From VRUE01 sp963762205 (GTDB lineage Bacteria > Actinomycetota > Thermoleophilia > Solirubrobacterales > 70-9), in the NCBI GenBank assembly GCA_963762205.1, contig CAVXJZ010000006.1:62001-126000 (forward strand): DNA of 64,000 nt, given 5' to 3'. Every line of letters starts with the position of its first letter. Within the stretch, counting starts at the first letter, position 1. Shown in pieces: positions 10,054 to 19,559 of the stretch. The notes under the pieces were generated by a model. The model made no database searches. It was not told the origin of the DNA and saw only the letters and a program-made list of their open reading frames with translations. Position numbers and translations under genes: made by a program.

Positions 10054-11114
10054 GCGGCGGGGAGATAGCGATCGACATCGTGATCGACAATCACGACTAC
10101 GCCGCCTTCCTGCCCGCGGCGATCGAGAGCGCCCGCTCGCAGAGCCACCGAAAGGCGAGCGTGATCGTCGTCGACGACGGCTCCACCGACGGGTCCCGGC
10201 AGCTGCTCGAGGAGCTCGGCGACGGCATCGACGTGGTCCTCAAGGAGAACGGTGGCCAGGCCTCGGCCCTCAACGCCGGCCTGGCGCGCTGCTCCGGGGA
10301 CGTGGTCATGCTGCTCGACGCCGACGACGTGCTCAGGCCGCAGGCGGCGGCCCGCGTCGCCGCCGCCTTCGCCGCCGACCCCGGGGCGGTCAAGGTCCAG
10401 TTCAGGCTCGACGTGATCGACGCCGCCGGCGCGCGGACCGGGGGGATGAAGCCGGCCGCCTACCAGCAGATGCCAAGCGGCGACATGCGCGCAACGGAGC
10501 TCGCCTCGCCCTACGACCTGGCCTGGCTGCCGACCAGCGGGATCGCCTTCCGGCGGGCCGCGCTGGGCCCGATCCTGCCGATCCCCGAGGACCTCTACCC
10601 GGTGACCGGCGCCGACTGGTACCTGAACCACGCCGGCGCCCTGCTCGGCCCGGTCGTCTCGCTGGAGGACGTCCTCGGCTCCTACCGGGTGCACGGCGCG
10701 AACAGCTACGAGCACCAGGTGGCCGAGCTCGACCTCGACCGCGTGCGCGAGACGATCGAGTTCGCCCAGGTCACCTCCGCCCAGCTGCTCCGCGTGGCGG
10801 CCGAGCTCGACCTGCCGCGACCCGACCGCATCCTCTCGATCGCCGACCTCGCCAACCGGATGATCTCCCTGCGACTGGACCCGGCGCGCCACCCCCTGCC
10901 CCGGGACAGCGCCGGCGGCCTGCTCGCCGACTCCGTCCGCGCGGCGCGGCGCCGCGCGATCGCCACGACGCCGATCAAACTCGCGCTCGTCGCCTGGTTC
11001 GCGGCGATGGCGGTCCTGCCCCGGCGCCTCGCCCGCCCGGCAGCCGAGCGGTTCCTGTTCCCCGAGCGGCGCAGCTCGCTGAACCCGCTGCTGGGGCGCC
11101 TGCAGCGCCAGTAG
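10050..11114 (+). CDS. GT2 family glycosyltransferase
   Basis: This enzyme has 354 residues. The start at 10050 (MSGGEIAIDIVIDNHDYA) overlaps the previous TGA by ATGA and is preferred to an ATG 27 bases upstream. The GT-A fold is visible: IDIVIDNHDYAAFLPAAIES, VIVVDDGSTDGS, ENGGQASALNAG and the metal-binding MLLDADDVLRP. Later come WLPTSGIAFRR and GADWYLNHAGALLG, where the acceptor site and catalytic base usually lie. A hydrophobic helix near the C-terminus (IKLALVAWFAAMAVLP) may anchor it to the membrane. It likely adds one sugar to the lipid-linked repeat unit; donor and acceptor are unknown. It meets the next gene tail to tail with no gap. Confidence 0.9.
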   Translation: MSGGEIAIDIVIDNHDYAAFLPAAIESARSQSHRKASVIVVDDGSTDGSRQLLEELGDGIDVVLKENGGQASALNAGLARCSGDVVMLLDADDVLRPQAAARVAAAFAADPGAVKVQFRLDVIDAAGARTGGMKPAAYQQMPSGDMRATELASPYDLAWLPTSGIAFRRAALGPILPIPEDLYPVTGADWYLNHAGALLGPVVSLEDVLGSYRVHGANSYEHQVAELDLDRVRETIEFAQVTSAQLLRVAAELDLPRPDRILSIADLANRMISLRLDPARHPLPRDSAGGLLADSVRAARRRAIATTPIKLALVAWFAAMAVLPRRLARPAAERFLFPERRSSLNPLLGRLQRQ

Positions 11115-11828
11115 CTACCGGGACGGCCTGAGCACGAACTGCCAGGCCCAGGGCATCACCCGCATCGGGCGCTCCAGCGCCCGGGCCACCGAGCGGAAGC
11201 GGGCCGGGATCACCTCGGGCGGGTAGTTGAACTTGCGCACCATCGTCGCCGTCAGGCCGCCCGCGGCGGCGTCGCGGCGCAGATGCCGCGGGGTGACGAC
11301 GAAGAAGTCGTGCTCCCAGGTGACCGGCGAGAGCTTCCAGTAGGCCTTCTGCGCCCTGATCGGCAGCCAGCCCATGAACGGCAGCCTGCTGTGGGACTCG
11401 ATCGGGAAGTAGGGGTTGGGAATCTGGCCGACCACGACGCCGCCGGGGCCGAGGACGCGGCGCATCTCACCGAAGGAGGCGACCCGGCGCTCGGGGAAGA
11501 TGTGCTCGTAGACGTTGGCCAGCATCAGCACGTCGAAACGTCCGTCCGGGAAGTCGAGGACGTCGGACGAGCCGGGGAACAGGGAGAGCCCGCCCGGAGA
11601 CTTCTTCGGCTCGGAGATCACCGGGTCCACACCTTCCCAGTCGAGTCCGGTGAGGCTCGCGTAGCGGTCCGTCGTGACCCCCGTCTGACAGCCGATGTCG
11701 AGGGCGCGCCGGGCGCCGTCGGGCGCGTGCTCCGCGATCAGGCCGGTGAGCGTCTCGGAGAGGACGCGGTTGCGAGCGTCCCACTCCTGCTCGGATTGGA
11801 GTAGCCCTGAGCGGTGCGGCGCAGACAC
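11115..11828 (-). CDS. Class I SAM-dependent methyltransferase
   Basis: This protein has 237 residues. Motif I is ALDIGCQTGVTTDRYA, followed by the acidic WEGVDPV. The DVLDFPDGRFDVLMLANVYE segment covers motifs II and III. EMRRVLGPGGVVVGQIPNPYF is the usual post-motif strand. The C-terminal KLSPVTWEHDFFVVTPRHL and PWAWQFVLRP resemble the ubiE/Methyltransf_11 type used on sugars and lipids. The start is a GTG at 11826-11828. It lies on the opposite strand inside the sugar cluster, convergent with the GT2 gene and divergent from the GT4 gene. Methylation of a sugar residue in the polysaccharide is the likely role, by inference. Confidence 0.85.
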   Translation of the reverse strand: MSAPHRSGLLQSEQEWDARNRVLSETLTGLIAEHAPDGARRALDIGCQTGVTTDRYASLTGLDWEGVDPVISEPKKSPGGLSLFPGSSDVLDFPDGRFDVLMLANVYEHIFPERRVASFGEMRRVLGPGGVVVGQIPNPYFPIESHSRLPFMGWLPIRAQKAYWKLSPVTWEHDFFVVTPRHLRRDAAAGGLTATMVRKFNYPPEVIPARFRSVARALERPMRVMPWAWQFVLRPSR

Positions 11829-11919
11829 TGGAACTTCACCCCCAGGGGTTCGCGTTCGGCGGGATGCGCGAAAGTATCAGATAGCCTCGCGGCCTCAGGC
11901 GGCGTTCGCGGCGTCCCGA

Positions 11920-13149
11920 ATGAGAATCCTCCTCGCAACCTCAATGGTCCCGGACCGGGACGGCATCGGCGCGATGCCGAAGCTCTACCACGCGCAGCTG
12001 ACCGGCCTGCTCGAGCGCAACGAGGTGACCCTGGTCTGCAGCTTCGGCGAAGACGCCGGACAGGCCGAGGCGGCGGAGGCGCTCGCCGCGTCCGGCCTCG
12101 ACGCGCACTTCGTCGACAGGCGCCGCTCGAGCTCAGCGGCGCGCCGCTGGCGGGTCCGGGCCGGCCTGGCGGCGAGCTGGGCGGGGCGGCGCCGGCCCTG
12201 GCGCGTTGTCTGCGGGGCCGCCGGCCTGCAACCCGTGATCGACCGCCTTGCGGCAACACGAAGCTTCGACGTCGTCGCGGTCGAGGACAACCCGCTGGCC
12301 GTGCTGCGATTCCCGGCCGGCACGCCCGCGGTCCTCACCGAGCACGAGGCCGTTCGCGCGCCGGCCGCCGAATTCCGCGCCTCGCGCCTGCGCGAACGGC
12401 CGATGCGGGCCCTGCGGGCGGCCGACTGGCGGCGCTGGGACGCGTTCCTACCGTCCGCCTGGGCGAAATTCGATCTCCTCCAGGTCTACTGCGACGGCGA
12501 CGCGCGGGCCGTGGTCCGGCAGGCCCCCGGCCTCGGTGGCCGCGTGCGGGTCAATCCCTATGGGATGGAGCTACCCCCTCCCTGCGATCCGGCCGGCGAG
12601 CAGGCGGGGACGATCCTCTTCACCGGCACCTTCGCCCATCTGCCCAACCGCGACGCCGCCCGCTGGCTGGCGACCGAGATCATGCCCGCCGTCCGCGCCC
12701 GCCGCCCCGAGGCACGGCTGCGCCTGGTCGGCAGCTCCCCCCCGCGCGAGGTCCTCGACCTGCATGGCCCCGGCGTCGAGGTGATCGCCGACGCTCCCAG
12801 CGTCAGGCCCCATCTCGAGGCGGCGGCGCTGGTGATCGCGCCGGTACGCAGCGGCGGCGGGATGAGGATGAAGGTGCTCGAGGCGATGGCCGCCGGCAAG
12901 GCGGTGGTGACCACCCCCCTCGGGGCGGAAGGGTTCGACGTGCTCGACCCCGCTCCACCGCTGGCGATCGCCGAGGGCGCCGACGCGATAGCCGCGGCGA
13001 CCGCGGCGCTTCTCGGCGACGATGGAATGCGCCGCGACCTCGGCCGCGGGGCCCGCGACTTCGCCCGGCGCCGGCACACGCCCGGCGCCTGGGCGGCCCG
13101 CCTCGAAGCCGTCTACGAAGAGGCGGGGGGCCTGAGCGCCGCAGGCTGA
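11920..13149 (+). CDS. GT4 (GT-B) glycosyltransferase
   Basis: This enzyme has 409 residues. The ATG at 11920 (MRILLATSMVPDRDGIGAMP) gives the N-terminal beta strand expected of GT-B enzymes. The N-domain contains VVAVEDNPLAVLRFPAG and VLTEHEAVRAP. The C-domain contains TILFTGTFAHLPNRDAARWL, ARLRLVGSSPP, VEVIADAPSVRPHLEAAALV and IAPVRSGGGMRMKVLEAMAA, the nucleotide-sugar binding E-x7-E-like region, then GKAVVTTPLGAEGF. The layout fits retaining GT4 enzymes that use nucleotide sugars. It is divergent from the methyltransferase gene and leads the next plus-strand run, 34 bases before the following ATG. Confidence 0.9.
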   Translation: MRILLATSMVPDRDGIGAMPKLYHAQLTGLLERNEVTLVCSFGEDAGQAEAAEALAASGLDAHFVDRRRSSSAARRWRVRAGLAASWAGRRRPWRVVCGAAGLQPVIDRLAATRSFDVVAVEDNPLAVLRFPAGTPAVLTEHEAVRAPAAEFRASRLRERPMRALRAADWRRWDAFLPSAWAKFDLLQVYCDGDARAVVRQAPGLGGRVRVNPYGMELPPPCDPAGEQAGTILFTGTFAHLPNRDAARWLATEIMPAVRARRPEARLRLVGSSPPREVLDLHGPGVEVIADAPSVRPHLEAAALVIAPVRSGGGMRMKVLEAMAAGKAVVTTPLGAEGFDVLDPAPPLAIAEGADAIAAATAALLGDDGMRRDLGRGARDFARRRHTPGAWAARLEAVYEEAGGLSAAG

Positions 13150-13183
13150 AGCTCCGGCGGCGCCGGCTGAGACACTGGCGGCG

Positions 13184-14687
13184 ATGAGCGACCCCGCCGG
13201 CAGCGAGCCACCGCCCGAGCCCCGCCTGAACGAGCTCCTGCGGGCGGTCGACTGGCGCTTCCTGCTGCGCCGCCGGGAGCGCCCGACCGTCGCCGTTCTG
13301 AGTGCCTCGCAGGACATATCCAGGGCGCTGGCGCTGGTCGCGGACCCGGCCGGCACCGGGCCCCGGGCAGGCCGACCTCGCCGTGCTCGGGTTCCCGACC
13401 CGGCGGGGGCTGCGCGAGGCGCGGGCGGCGCTGCGACCCGGCGGCGAGGTGGTCTGCCTCTGGCGCCGGCCTCGCATCGCCGGCGTGCGGCGAGCGCGGG
13501 CGGCGCTGCGCCGGGCGGGCTTCGAGCGGCCGGGCTTCCACTGGCCGGGGCCCCACCCCTACCGGCAGGCCGAGTTCTGGCTGCCGCTGGACTCGCCGGA
13601 CGCGATCGCCTACATGCTCGCGCAGAGGCCACCCCGGTCGGCGTCGCTGCGCGCGCTGAGGTCGCTCTGGCTGCTCGCCGCGCGGACCGGGTCGCTGGCC
13701 CCGCTGTGCGCGATCGCGCGGCTCCCCGACCCGGCGGGCACCGAGGCGGCGCCGGACGAGATCGACCGGGCCCTCGGCGAGCGACGCTCGGCCCTGCTGC
13801 TCACCGAAGGGACCAAGTCGAGGCACAAGGTGCTGTGCCTTCCCTTCGCCGCCGGCGCCGAGCCGGCCCTCGCGGTCAAGATCGCCCGGGTCGAGAAGGC
13901 CGACCGCTCGCTCGAGGAGGAAGCGCGGGCGCTGAGGGAGCTCGAGGAGCTGCACCCGAAGCTCGACCTGGCGCCAAGGGTGCGCGCCGAAGGAGAGCGC
14001 GCCGGCAGGCGCGCGGTCGCCGAGACCGTGGTCCCCGGGCAACTGCCGGACGAACCGCTGACCGAGCCGGAATTCGCCCGGCTGGCGCCACGGGTGACCG
14101 AGCGCCTGGTCGAACTCGTCGACCCCGCCGCGCGGCCGGCCTCCGAGTGGCGCGAGCGCCTGGTCGACGCGCCGCTCGACGACTTCGAGCGGCGCCAGGG
14201 CGAGGGCATCGAGCCCGGCGCGGGCGCCGGGATCCGCCGGGCGCTGGCGGCGCTCCCCCCCGATCTGCCGCTCGCCTGGGAGCACGGCGACCTCGCGGTC
14301 TGGAACATGCACGTCGCCGAGTCCGGCTCGATCGGGTTCTTCGACTGGGCGGGCTCCGAGCCGCACGGCCTGCCCGGCCTCGACCTCGCCTACTTCCTCG
14401 CGACCTCGGCCTTCATGCTCGACCGGATCGAGATGAGCGAGCCGCCGGCCGTGCTCGCGAGCCACGACCTCCTGCTCGACCCCGGCACCCCCAGAGGGGC
14501 CGTGGCGGCGAGCTGCGTGGCCGAGTACTGCGCGCGGCTCGAGCTCGACCCCGGCCTCTTCGCGCGCCTGCGCCTGCGCGCCTGGATCGTCAAGGCGACG
14601 GGGCACGACCCGGCCGCGGAGAGCTTCGCGAGCCTCGCCGTCGCCGAAGTACGCCGCCTCGATCGTTCGGTCACAATCCCGCCATGA
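13184..14687 (+). CDS. Methyltransferase-like domain fused to APH-type phosphotransferase (one frameshift)
   Basis: About 500 residues result once a single slip near 13370 is joined (LALVADPAGTG to ADLAVLGFPTRRGLREA). The first 150 residues look like a degraded Rossmann methyltransferase (ALRPGGEVVCLWRR, ARAALRRAGFERPGFHWPGP). From about residue 210 the protein has kinase features: LLLTEGTKSRHKVLCLPF, LAVKIARVEKADRSLEEEAR (Lys and Glu), VAETVVPGQLP, LAWEHGDLAVWNMHV (catalytic HGD..WN) and IGFFDWAGSEPHGLPGLD (metal Asp), as in aminoglycoside/choline kinases. It probably phosphorylates a small sugar or lipid-linked intermediate. Its TGA overlaps the ATG of the next GT2 gene. Confidence 0.7.
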
Positions 14688-15697
14688 CAGAGGCGCCCAG
14701 ATACGACGCCAGCGTCGTCATCCCGAGCCGCAACCGCCGCGAGATGCTGAAGCGGTGCCTCGAGGCGCTCGCCCGCCAGGACGCGGACCCGGGGACCTTC
14801 GAGGTGATCATCGTCGACGACGGCTCCGACGACGGCGCCCCTGAGATGGCCGAAGCGCTGGAGACTCCCTTCGAGCTCCGCCTCCTGCGCCAGCCCCAGG
14901 CGAGAGCGCCCGCTGCCCGGAACGCCGGCATCGAGGCATCGGCGGGGAGGATCTGCGTGCTGATCGACAACGACATCGTCGCCTCGCCTCGCCTGGTCGC
15001 GGCGCACCTGGCCGGGCACGCCCGCCACGAGCGGACCCTCGGCGTCGGCCCCCTGGCCCAGGTGCCGCCGCGGGCGGGGGATTGGTTCGCCAACGCGTTC
15101 GCCGGCGAGTGGGACAAGCACTACGCCGACCTCGGCCGGCGCCCCGCCACCTGGAGGGACTGCTACGGCGGCAACATCTCGGCCCCACGCGCCGCCCTGG
15201 TCGAGAGCGGCGGCTACGCCACGGACCTGCTCGCGGCCGCCGACGTCGAGCTCCCCTACCGGCTCTGGCGGGCCGGGTTCACGCCGCGGTTCTTCCCCGA
15301 GGCCGAGGGGCTCCACGACGACCAGAAGCCCAGCTCGGGGATAGTCAAGGACTCGGCCAGACGCGGCCTCGCCTACCTCGAATTCGTCGAACGGCATCCC
15401 GGCGCCGAGGCAGACCTGCTCGGCTCCTTTCAGGTCGACGGCTCCCGGGAGGTCGCCCTGCGCCGGGCCCTGATCTCGCTTCGCGTCCCACCCCGCCTGC
15501 TGGTCGCGCTGGGTGGCGCCGTGCCCGGTGAGGATCGCAGGGTGTTCCTGCACCACGCGATCCAGCGATACGCCTTCTGGCAGTCGGTGCGCCGCGCCGT
15601 CGACGACGAGCGCTGGCGGGAGCTGACTCGAGGCGACCTCTCCCGGGCGCCGCGGGTGGGCATCGACGCCGTGGCGCCCGAGTCCCGGGCGCCGTGA
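14684..15697 (+). CDS. GT2 family glycosyltransferase
   Basis: This enzyme has 337 residues with an ATGA overlap at its start. GT2 motifs are ASVVIPSRNRREMLKRCLEA, FEVIIVDDGSDDGA and ARAPAARNAGIEASAG. The DxD position reads LIDNDIVASP, so the second metal-ligand Asp is kept but the first is N-flanked. CYGGNISAPRAALVESGGY and AADVELPYRLWRAGF mark the acceptor side, and HDDQKP closes the domain. It is clearly paralogous to the N-terminal half of the next protein, which shares the EMLxRCLEALARQ, VDDGSDDG and EGLHDDxKP landmarks, suggesting a local duplication. The following gene overlaps by GTGA. Confidence 0.9.
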   Translation: MTEAPRYDASVVIPSRNRREMLKRCLEALARQDADPGTFEVIIVDDGSDDGAPEMAEALETPFELRLLRQPQARAPAARNAGIEASAGRICVLIDNDIVASPRLVAAHLAGHARHERTLGVGPLAQVPPRAGDWFANAFAGEWDKHYADLGRRPATWRDCYGGNISAPRAALVESGGYATDLLAAADVELPYRLWRAGFTPRFFPEAEGLHDDQKPSSGIVKDSARRGLAYLEFVERHPGAEADLLGSFQVDGSREVALRRALISLRVPPRLLVALGGAVPGEDRRVFLHHAIQRYAFWQSVRRAVDDERWRELTRGDLSRAPRVGIDAVAPESRAP

Positions 15698-17344
15698 GCG
15701 ACGCTCCCCGGTACGCCCTTGCGGTCCTGATCGCCACCCACGACCGGCGCGAGATGCTCGGGCGCTGCCTCGAGGCGCTGGCGCGGCAGAGCGAGGACCC
15801 CGCCTCCTACGAGGTGATCGTCGCCGACGACGGCTCCGACGACGGCACGGGTGCGATGCTGGAGGGGCTGCGCATGCCGTTCCGCCTGCGGTCCCTGCGC
15901 CTGGAGAAGGCCGGCAAGGCGGCGGCTTTGAACGAGGCGCTGAAGATGGTCGAGGCGGACGCCTGCCTCTTCATCGACGACGACGTGATCGCCTCCGAGA
16001 ACCTGGTCGCCGAGCACATCGCGGCGGCACGCGGGAATATCCGTGCGCTGGCGCTCGGCAAGCTCGTGCAGCGGCCTCCGAAGAGGCGCGATCCGTATGC
16101 GGCGGCGGCGGCGGCGAGGTGGAACCGGCGATACGAGGAGCTGGCCGGCGGCGCCGTCGACTGGACCGACTGCTACGGAGCGAACTTCTCCGCGCCCCAC
16201 CGGGCACTGGTCGAGATCGGGGGCTTCGACGCCGGCCTGACCGCGGTCGAGGACCTCGACGTCGGCTTCCGGCTCGCGCACGCCGGCTGCGTTCCCGTGT
16301 ACCTGCCGGGCGCCGAGGCCCTCCACGACGACGAGAAGCCGGGGCGTCGCATTCTCGAACACGAGCAGCGCTTCGGCGCCTGGTGCGCCGGCTTCGGCGA
16401 GGAGCATCCGGAGGCCCGATCCGACCTGCTTGGCTGGTTCTCCGCGTCGACGGTCCGCGAGGTGGCGCTACGCCGGTCGCTGCTGGCGCTGCGCCTGGCG
16501 CCCCGGGCCCTGGCCCTCGCCGGCCGGGCGATCCCCTGGCGAGGAGGGCGGCAGGCATGGTTCGACTTCGTCTCGCGCTACGCCTTCTGGCGTGGCGTCA
16601 GGCGAGCGACCGACAGGGACGGCTGGTGGCAGACGACCCGCGGCGTTCCGGTGCTCATGTACCACGCCTTCACCGGCAGCGGCGAGGAGGACCGCTACAT
16701 CATGCCGAGGCGGTCCTTCGCCCGGCAGATGCGTCTGCTCGCGATGCTGCGCTACCGGATCGTCGACTTCGAGGAGATCGGGCTGGCCCTGCGCGAGGGC
16801 CGGCCGTTACCGCGGCGGTCGGTCGCGATCACGATCGACGACGGCTACGCCGACACCCTCGATATCGCCCACCCGATCCTGCGCCGGCACGGGTTCTCCG
16901 CGACCCTGTTCCTGATCAGCGCAAAGCTGGGTAGCGTGGCCGACTGGAGCTCGCGGGGCAGCGCCACCGACGGGCGAGCTCTGCTCTCGTCGGAGCAGGT
17001 CCTGCGACTGCGCGACGAGGGCCACCGCGTCGGCGCCCACACCCGCACCCACCGCCGGCTCCCGACGCTCGCCGAGGACGAGGCCGGTGCCGAGATCGGG
17101 GGCTCCCGCGCCGACCTCGAAGAGGCGCTCGGCACCCCCGTCCCCAGCTTCGCCTATCCCTACGGGGAGCTCGACGAGGCGGCGGTGGAGGCAACGAATC
17201 GCGCCTCCTTCGTCGCCGCCTGCACGACCGATCCCCGTCACGCCAGAGCTCGGCGACGATCCGCTTCGGATTCCACGCATCGAGATCCGGGGCCCGGACA
17301 CGACGCGGCGCTTCCTGCGCAAGCTGTGGCTGGGCGGCGAGTAG
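15694..17344 (+). CDS. GT2-CE4 fusion: glycosyltransferase plus polysaccharide deacetylase (one frameshift at end)
   Basis: This protein has about 550 residues and starts at a GTG in a GTGA overlap. Residues 1-300 are GT2 (LAVLIATHDRREMLGRCLEA, YEVIVADDGSDDGTGA, LFIDDDVIASENLVAEH, FDAGLTAVEDLDVGFRLAH). Residues 320-540 are a NodB/CE4 deacetylase: VPVLMYHAFTGSGEED, VAITIDDGYADTLDIAHPIL (catalytic and metal Asp), SATLFLISAK, HRVGAHTRTHRRLPTL (the metal-binding H-x3-H type) and SFAYPYGELDE. One extra base near 17235 moves the last 35 residues (PELGDDPLRIPRIEIRG) into another frame, ending with the TAG at 17344. The fusion couples sugar addition with N-deacetylation of a polysaccharide. Confidence 0.85.
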
Positions 17345-17358
17345 GGGCCAGGCAGGGC

Positions 17359-18610
17359 TCAGCCCGGAAGCCGCCAGACGTGCTCCAGCATCACGTCGCC
17401 GTCCGCCCCCTGGGGCGGCATCGGCCGCTCCGCGATGACCCCGGGCTCGATGTCGAAGTAGGCGGCCGCATCCAGGTTGTCCTGGGTCTGTTCCCGCGAC
17501 TCGATCCGTACGTCCACCCGGTAGCGGCCGGGGAGCAGCGGCAGCGACCCGAGCTCACATTCGATCCGCGGCCCGAGGTCGGGGACCCGTTGGTCCAGCG
17601 GTGAGGGGACCTCGCTGTTGAGCGTCGCCACCGGCTGGCCGAGGCTGTTGACGATGATCAGGCGGCATTGCATCTCCGGCAGCAGCTCGGTTATCTCGAC
17701 GACGATCGTCGCCGGCCGGCCGGCGATCAGCACATCGCTCTGCCCGGTGGCCACGTCGCGCACCGCGACCCTGCGCACGCGCGATTCGCTCCCCGTCCTC
17801 GGGGTCCGATCGGTTCGCTCCAGGAGGTCGTCGGAGGCCGAGCTCTCGAGCCTCCTCAGGTACTCGTCGATCGCGTCGCCGGCGGGGGCGTCGACGACGA
17901 CGGAGCCCTGGTCGAGCAGGACCCCGCGCTTGCACAGCGCCCGGATGATCGCCAGGTTGTGGGAGACGAAGACGACCGTCCTGCCTTCCTTGGCGACTTC
18001 ACCCATCCTCGCCAGGGAGCGGCGCTGGAAGGCGGCGTCGCCGACGGCCAGGACCTCGTCGACGAGCAGGATCTCCGGCTCCAGGTGGGCTGCGACGGAG
18101 AACGCGAGGCGGACCGACATGCCGCTGGAGTAGCGCTTGACCGGCGTGTCGAGGAAGCGCTCGACTTCGGCGAAGGCGACGATCTCGTCGAAGCGGCGGC
18201 GGATCTCCGCCCGGCGCATGCCGAGAATCGCCCCGTTGAGGAAGACGTTCTCGCGGCCGGTGAGCTCCGGGTGGAAGCCCGTCCCGACTTCGAGCAGGGA
18301 GCCGGTCCTGCCGGTCACCTCCGCCCACCCCGCGCTCGGCTCGGTGATCCGCGAGACCAGTTTCAGGAAGCGTGCTCTTGCCGGCCCCGTTGTGGCCGAT
18401 CAGGCCGACGACGTCGCCGTCGTTGATCTCGAGCGAGACGTCGCGCAGCGCCCAGAGGGTGTTGCGCTCCCGCCCGCCCCCGCGTCCCCCCCTCAACGCC
18501 CGCAGCGGCCGGCGCACGGCTGTGCTCAGGCTCTCCCGCAGGTTGCCGTCGCGGTGGAGGCCGAGGGTGTACTCCTTGCCGAGCTCGTGGGTCTTGATCG
18601 CCAGGCTCAT
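17359..18610 (-). CDS. Polysaccharide ABC exporter ATPase, Wzt/TagH type (one frameshift)
   Basis: This protein has about 417 residues. The nucleotide-binding domain shows Walker A (GHNGAGKST), RTGSLLEVGTGFHPELTGRE, signature YSSGMSVRLAFSVAAH, Walker B EILLVDEVLAVGD and the switch VFVSHNLAI. After residue 260 a C-terminal beta domain of about 130 residues (ATIVVEITELLPEMQCRLII, LPGRYRVDVRIES) matches the Wzt carbohydrate-binding type, which selects the glycan to be exported. One extra base near 18370, right after the Walker A Ser-Thr, breaks the frame. The permease gene lies 2 bases upstream on the same strand. The frameshift would destroy transport if real. Confidence 0.87.
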
Positions 18611-18612
18611 GA

Positions 18613-19518
18613 TCAGATCAGGTCCGCGAAGCTGCGCTCGACGCGGTCGAAGTAGGCGAGGCCGGCGAGGAGCAGGACGAGGGCGGAGCCCGCCGAGATC
18701 CCGATCAGGTCGAGCGGCGCGTCACCGGCGCCGAGGGTCGCCCAGCGGAATCCTTCGACCACGCCGACCATCGGGTTGATCGCCGAGATCGTCTGCCAGG
18801 GGTCGCTCAGCGAGCTGGTCGGGTAGACGATCGGGGTGAGGAAAAGCCACATCTGGATCGCGAAGGGGACGACGTATTTGACGTCGCGGTAGCGCACGTT
18901 GAGGGCTGAGAGGGCGGCGCCCACCCCCAACGCCGTGGCCAACATCATCACGATCAGCAGCGGCAGGGCCAGGATCGTGAGGCCGGGGACGTAGCCCCAG
19001 ATCGTCGCCACGACGAGCAGGATCGTCAGCGAGATCGAGAGGTCGACGAGGCCCGCAGCGAGCACCCCGGAGGGGATGAAGATCCGCGGGAAGAAGATTT
19101 TCGCGACCAGCGCCTGGTTGACCACGAGGCTGTCGGCGGCGAGGGCGATGACGGTCGCGAAGAAGGTCCAGGCGACGAGGCCGGAGAGGCTGAACAGGGC
19201 GTAGGGAAGGCCGTTCGACGCGACGCCGGCGAGGTTGCCGAAGAAGAGGGTGAAGACGACCATGAAGCCGACCGGCTGCAGCACCGCCCAGGCCGCTCCC
19301 AGCGCGGTCTGCCGATAGCGGACGGTGATGTCGCGGGCGGCGATCTGGTAGGCGAGGTCCCGGTATCGCCACAGCTCCCGCGGCGAGAGCACGCGGCCGA
19401 AGCCGCGGGTGGGCTCGAGCCGGATCGTCTCGACCGGGGGGTGGGCGAGCGCAGGCTCCGTCCCGACCTCCTCCTCGACAGGTCCTGCGGCAGTGTTCTC
19501 TTCCATCGTCCGCACCAT
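18613..19518 (-). CDS. Polysaccharide ABC exporter permease, Wzm/TagG type
   Basis: This ABC-2 permease has 301 residues. The cytoplasmic N-terminus (SPRELWRYRDLAYQIAARDI, TVRYRQTALGAAWAVLQP) is the signature start of glycan exporter permeases. Six membrane helices follow, including PVGFMVVFTLFFGNLAG, SLSGLVAWTFFATVIALAAD, LTILLVVATIWGYVPG, LPLLIVMMLATALGVGAALS, QMWLFLTPIVYPTSSL and ISAGSALVLLLAGLAYFD. It pairs with the downstream ATPase (2-base gap) to move lipid-linked polysaccharide across the membrane. I chose the ATG at 19518; a second ATG 12 bases later is equally possible, and no strong ribosome-binding site separates them. Confidence 0.9.
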   Translation of the reverse strand: MVRTMEENTAAGPVEEEVGTEPALAHPPVETIRLEPTRGFGRVLSPRELWRYRDLAYQIAARDITVRYRQTALGAAWAVLQPVGFMVVFTLFFGNLAGVASNGLPYALFSLSGLVAWTFFATVIALAADSLVVNQALVAKIFFPRIFIPSGVLAAGLVDLSISLTILLVVATIWGYVPGLTILALPLLIVMMLATALGVGAALSALNVRYRDVKYVVPFAIQMWLFLTPIVYPTSSLSDPWQTISAINPMVGVVEGFRWATLGAGDAPLDLIGISAGSALVLLLAGLAYFDRVERSFADLI

Positions 19519-19559
19519 AGGTTCTGCGCCGGTGCCGGGGCACCTTTGATGCCTGTCGG

